Below are positions 61,238 through 64,000 of a stretch of 64,000 bases of DNA, in pieces. Both the position numbers and the translations under genes were made by a program. Each line of letters opens with the position of its first letter. Position 1 is the stretch's first letter. This DNA comes from Cyanobacteria bacterium FACHB-471 (GTDB lineage Bacteria; Cyanobacteriota; Cyanobacteriia; Elainellales; Elainellaceae): NCBI GenBank assembly GCA_014695345.1, contig JACJOC010000098.1:1-64000 (forward strand), in the 5' to 3' direction. A model generated the notes under the pieces. It had not been told where the DNA came from. It did not search any database and saw nothing but the letters and a program-made list of their open reading frames with translations.

Positions 61238-61750
61238 TTAAGCAGTGGGATCGACGTAGCCCTGGATGTTTTCGGGATCGAATTGTTTGAGGATGCGGGT
61301 AGCCTGGTTGGTGATGTTGGGCGAACCATTGACCACCACTAAATATTTGCCTGCTTTGAGACGATTACGGTAGGGAAGTGAGTCGCCGCTACCAAAAGCG
61401 AGTCCTACGCCACCGCCAATAAAATAGCTGCCCATTGCACCAGCGATCGCCCCAAAAACACCACCAATAAGGTGGTTGCCTAGAGAACCCGCCCAGTTGA
61501 ATAGCTCAATCCCAGTCAGTGAGTTGAAGACAAAGCCTGAAATGAAGCCAAACGGCACTAGCCAGTAAGACATCAGCGTTGCTTGTTTTTGAGCCTGCTG
61601 CTTGGGGTCAATTAAGCCATACTCGTCAGCAGTTTTGTAGCCCTTGCCTAAAATGCTGACCTTCTCCATAGGCAATCCTTCTCTTTCAAGGGCGGAGTAG
61701 GCTTCTTCTGCCTGAATGCGGTCTGGTAGAACGGCGATCAAATAGTTCAT
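61238..61750 (-). CDS. Conserved glycine-rich membrane protein
   Basis: A 170-residue protein. N-terminal domain MNYLIAVLPDRIQAEEAYSAL is a ferredoxin-like fold of the general-stress-protein 17M type. A central hydrophobic part (WLVPFGFISGFVFNSLTGIE, then HLIGGVFGAIAGAMGSYFIG) forms two helices rich in glycine. The C-terminal strand LKAGKYLVVVNGSP repeats the fold. Function unknown. Confidence 0.7.
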   Translation of the reverse strand: MNYLIAVLPDRIQAEEAYSALEREGLPMEKVSILGKGYKTADEYGLIDPKQQAQKQATLMSYWLVPFGFISGFVFNSLTGIELFNWAGSLGNHLIGGVFGAIAGAMGSYFIGGGVGLAFGSGDSLPYRNRLKAGKYLVVVNGSPNITNQATRILKQFDPENIQGYVDPTA

Positions 61751-61888
61751 ATCTCAAGCACGATAGGAGCTTGTAGCTTTAATAATCAGGATACTAAAGC
61801 TTGGCTGCTTGATTTAAGAAAAAACTTGGACTTGGAAGTTTAGCGTCAAACCCAAATTTCTCCTTGGCGTACAAATCATCTGGAGTAT

Positions 61889-62197
61889 CTATGGTTTGAC
61901 AGTTGTTTTCTTAGCTCGGCTGTATCGCAATTTCAATACCAAGATAATTGAGGACAAGACCAGGGTTACGATATTTGCCAAGATTACGGGCAGATCATGA
62001 ACGTAAGTTCCGTAAATGAGCCAAAGGACAATGCCGACACAGAGCGTGATCAACATGCTCCAGGAGAGGTCTTCGGCTGATTTTGACTTCCAAGTTTTGA
62101 TTAACTGGGGCAGATAAGCAATGGTGGTCAAAGCTCCTGCCACGAGTCCCAGAACAGTTGTAAAATCCGTCGTTTCTAGAACTTTTGCAAAATCCAT
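61889..62197 (-). CDS. SemiSWEET sugar transporter
   Basis: About 102 residues from MDFAKVLETTDFTTVLGLVAG; the open frame is 19 codons longer. It has three helices. The PQ-loop motif TIAYLPQLIKTWKSKSAEDLS is near residue 25, characteristic of bacterial SemiSWEETs (one PQ triple-helix that dimerises). Transports a sugar, identity unknown. Confidence 0.85.
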   Translation of the reverse strand: MDFAKVLETTDFTTVLGLVAGALTTIAYLPQLIKTWKSKSAEDLSWSMLITLCVGIVLWLIYGTYVHDLPVILANIVTLVLSSIILVLKLRYSRAKKTTVKP

Positions 62198-62395
62198 AGG
62201 TGGGTTAAAAGAACGATTAGAGGATGGTTGTGAGTATAGAGGTGAGCAGATCAATTGAGAGCTTGCAAACCAATCTATAGTCTGCCTGCGATCTTAAGTC
62301 TGCCCGCAATCTTAAATTTTTTGTCGATAGAATCGATTGTAAACACAACTACAGAGTTGTGAAAATTCGTCGCAAGGGTGAGAGTGCCCGTAAAT

Positions 62396-63190
62396 ATGAC
62401 TATGTCTATTCAGCAATATATGCGGGTGCTACGGCTATTTTGGGGAGCGGCGATCGCAGCCGAGTTAGAATACCGCCTCAATTTTCTAATTGCTGCACTC
62501 ACTAGCTTGTTTAGTCTGACGGGGAGTCTGTTTTCACTATTCCTGTTCTACCGAACGGGCTATACCTTTGAAGATTGGTCGTGGGAAGAAGCGCTAATCG
62601 TATTGGGCATGTTCACGCTCTTGCAAGGGTTTGCGGCAACTTTTTTAGCCCCCAACCTAAATCAAATTGTGCGGCAGGTTCAGGAAGGAACGTTAGATTT
62701 TGTGTTGCTCAAGCCAATTAGCTCCCAGTTCTGGCTGTCTACTCGCACGGTTTCCCCTTGGGGATTGCCGGACTTGATTTTTGGCGTGATTCTAATTGGT
62801 TATGCGGGCGGGCGTTTAGGGCTTGACGGAAGTAACTATTTGCTAGGCGTGGCCCCGATCCTGCTGGGTTTTCTGAGCCTTTATAGTCTCTGGTTTATGC
62901 TGGGTGCAACGAGTATTTGGTTTGTCAAGATTTATAACGTGACCGAGGTGCTGCGTGGGTTGCTGGAGGCAGGCAGATTTCCGATGGTGGCTTATCCAGT
63001 TGCCTATCGGGTTTTCTTCACCTTTGTGATTCCGGTTGCTTTTTTGACAACAGTTCCCGCAGAGGCGTTGCTCAACCAGTCCGAGGTGGAGTGGGTATTG
63101 GGTGCGGCTGGATTGGCGCTCGCCCTCCTCTTTGCTTCACGCCAATTCTGGCGGTTTGCTCTACGTTTCTATACCAGTGCATCTTCCTGA
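62396..63190 (+). CDS. ABC-2-type transporter permease subunit
   Basis: About 264 residues with six hydrophobic segments (SIQQYMRVLRLFWGAAIAAELEYRLNFL leads). The pattern FLAPNLNQIVRQVQEGTLDFVLLKPIS near residue 85 is typical of the daunorubicin-like/DUF990 ABC-2 permeases, which act with a second permease and an ATPase. Neither is adjacent. GTG and ATG starts upstream are possible. Substrate unknown. Confidence 0.8.
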   Translation: MTMSIQQYMRVLRLFWGAAIAAELEYRLNFLIAALTSLFSLTGSLFSLFLFYRTGYTFEDWSWEEALIVLGMFTLLQGFAATFLAPNLNQIVRQVQEGTLDFVLLKPISSQFWLSTRTVSPWGLPDLIFGVILIGYAGGRLGLDGSNYLLGVAPILLGFLSLYSLWFMLGATSIWFVKIYNVTEVLRGLLEAGRFPMVAYPVAYRVFFTFVIPVAFLTTVPAEALLNQSEVEWVLGAAGLALALLFASRQFWRFALRFYTSASS

Positions 63191-63211
63191 ATTTCTGGAC
63201 AACCACAAAAG

Positions 63212-63240
63212 CTTGGGACGCGATTGAATCGCGTCCCAAG
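63212..63240. terminator. 13-bp stem hairpin between convergent genes
   Basis: CTTGGGACGCGAT and ATCGCGTCCCAAG are perfect complements around TGA. It stands 22 bases after the ABC-2 permease stop and just before the end of the last minus-strand gene. Likely a bidirectional terminator. Confidence 0.65.
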
Positions 63241-63263
63241 AGGGAAACCAATAAGTTTAGGTT

Positions 63264-64000
63264 TTAGCGGGGAAACGTTGGTAGTTTAACCGCAGCTAAA
63301 GATTCAATCTTTTTAGATGTTCGCAAGGGATAAACGATTGGTGACGGCCAATTTGAATGGGTGGTGAAGGCAGCAGGTACCTTTTGCTCCGATTCACTGG
63401 TTTTAGGGTCAGACGTATCGGGTGCAGGTGTGGGCTGTTCGGCGGCCGTTGCTTGGGCAGAAGAAAGCAGCAGTTTGGCAATCGAAATTCCCTCGGCAAT
63501 TTGTTGCTCTACATCAAGCAATGTCGATTGAGGCTGATTTGAAGGGGTTTCTGCGGGTAAATCGGTCAGTGATGGAGCAGGCTGAGGTTCTGAAGATGGG
63601 GCGATCGCCTCAAAAGAATCAAAATCGTCCGATACGCTGACCTTCACCACGTCATCCGTTGAAACATCGATCAGGCGAGCTAGGTCTTGCCAAAGTGCGT
63701 CTTCAGCTTCGCTTGGTTGCGACGGTACAGATTCTTCAGAAAAGGTTGGGGTTGTGTGCAGATCGTTCTCAGCCGCTTCTACTGAAATTGGAGCTGAAAT
63801 TGAGGTTTCTGAGGATGTCGCTGGATAATCTACCTGCTGAATCTCTGAGCGCGTTTGGTCTGCTTGGGGTAATTTTGGCGCTAAGTTAGCAGATTTCGGC
63901 TGGGACGCTGCCTCATTCCACCAACCCGCAGATTTTTTCAAATCATAGCTGAGAGGCTGCAAGTTGACAGGGGTAGCAGCGTTACTCGCTGTAGACGGCG
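63264..64000 (-). CDS. Disordered Ser/Pro/Glu-rich protein (cut by window edge)
   Basis: The frame is open to the right window edge, so the true start is outside. The visible ~245 residues are Ser-, Pro-, Thr- and Glu-rich (VSVSDDFDSFEAIAPSSEPQ, QPTPAPDTSDPKTSESEQK) with few hydrophobic residues and a basic C-terminus (IVYPLRTSKKIESLAAVK region, LPTFPR end). Function unknown. Could be a disordered region of a larger enzyme or scaffold. Confidence 0.6.
   Translation of the reverse strand, partial: PSTASNAATPVNLQPLSYDLKKSAGWWNEAASQPKSANLAPKLPQADQTRSEIQQVDYPATSSETSISAPISVEAAENDLHTTPTFSEESVPSQPSEAEDALWQDLARLIDVSTDDVVKVSVSDDFDSFEAIAPSSEPQPAPSLTDLPAETPSNQPQSTLLDVEQQIAEGISIAKLLLSSAQATAAEQPTPAPDTSDPKTSESEQKVPAAFTTHSNWPSPIVYPLRTSKKIESLAAVKLPTFPR

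Noticed and set aside
1-64000. CRISPR array, tRNA genes, transposases or prophage
   Set aside because: No regularly spaced repeats, tRNA-like GTTC-AA boxes with acceptor stems, or transposase motifs were found by eye.

Overview
The window is a piece of a cyanobacterial chromosome. Evidence: the octamer GCGATCGC (HIP1) recurs dozens of times inside and between genes; there are photosystem I, phycobilisome-type, phylloquinone and tocopherol genes; plastid-conserved Ycf35/Ycf46 homologues are present; and the LexA operator is of the cyanobacterial type. Many genes start with GTG or TTG. The gene set would fit a filamentous, non-heterocystous Leptolyngbya-like organism, but that placement is a guess. 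I see no prophage, transposase, CRISPR array or tRNA gene: this is mostly housekeeping and conserved-hypothetical chromosome.

Layout. 1-360: 3' end of a 23S rRNA gene, the 5S gene and a strong hairpin. 404-4320: divergent menF and menA (phylloquinone), the latter overlapping a probable outer-membrane protein gene. 4369-7805: a VOC protein, a small membrane protein and two FHA-domain genes, one fused to a flavin-type oxidoreductase. 8002-10819: a sugar-nucleotide pyrophosphorylase, scpA, a 38-residue membrane protein and a LapA-like protein. 11105-13227: lexA with its own LexA box, and hydroxyphenylpyruvate dioxygenase. 13415-16262: two conserved unknowns, tiny psaM with a candidate RpaB (HLR1) site, and divergent phoU. 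16876-22703: a Zam/RNase R-like protein, ubiX, a second LapA-domain protein, aroK, argB. 22886-28701: hydrolase, secreted repeat protein, TPR protein, TldE-like protein, ycf35 and ycf46.

28779-33638: two convergent betaine-type permeases without ATPase or binding protein, a ribbon-helix-helix protein, then a two-gene cassette of a phycobiliprotein-like protein and a phycobilisome-linker-like protein, followed on the other strand by an acyltransferase/hydrolase pair that resembles a split phytyl-ester-synthase-type enzyme. 34219-40355: metG, LabA-like NYN protein, lptC, tsaB and a zinc-ribbon/kinase/WD40 protein. 40617-45060: a truncated-looking DUF4347 protein and a PhnD/C/E-type ABC importer whose two permease domains are fused. 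45432-50888: UbiB-like kinase, a membrane protein, an AAA-less M41-type protease next to a VanY-type peptidase, an AEC transporter and a GspE-N-like protein. 51513-64000: histidine kinase overlapping a phosphoribosyltransferase, GPH symporter, phosphopantetheinyl transferase, rhomboid, dnaX, phosphatase, DUF1995 protein, a glycine-rich membrane protein, SemiSWEET, ABC-2 permease and a gene cut by the right edge.

Functionally, several genes converge on prenylquinone and thylakoid biology (menF, menA, hydroxyphenylpyruvate dioxygenase, UbiB-like kinase, acyltransferase/hydrolase pair, psaM, phycobilisome-like pair, ycf46). The observations I rate highest are the phycobiliprotein-like/linker-like cassette (30728-32007), the split acyltransferase/hydrolase pair, the FHA-oxidoreductase fusion, the 38-residue membrane protein between a LapA gene and scpA, the HLR1-like site near psaM and the LexA box. 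All assignments come from reading motifs by eye; no database search was possible.
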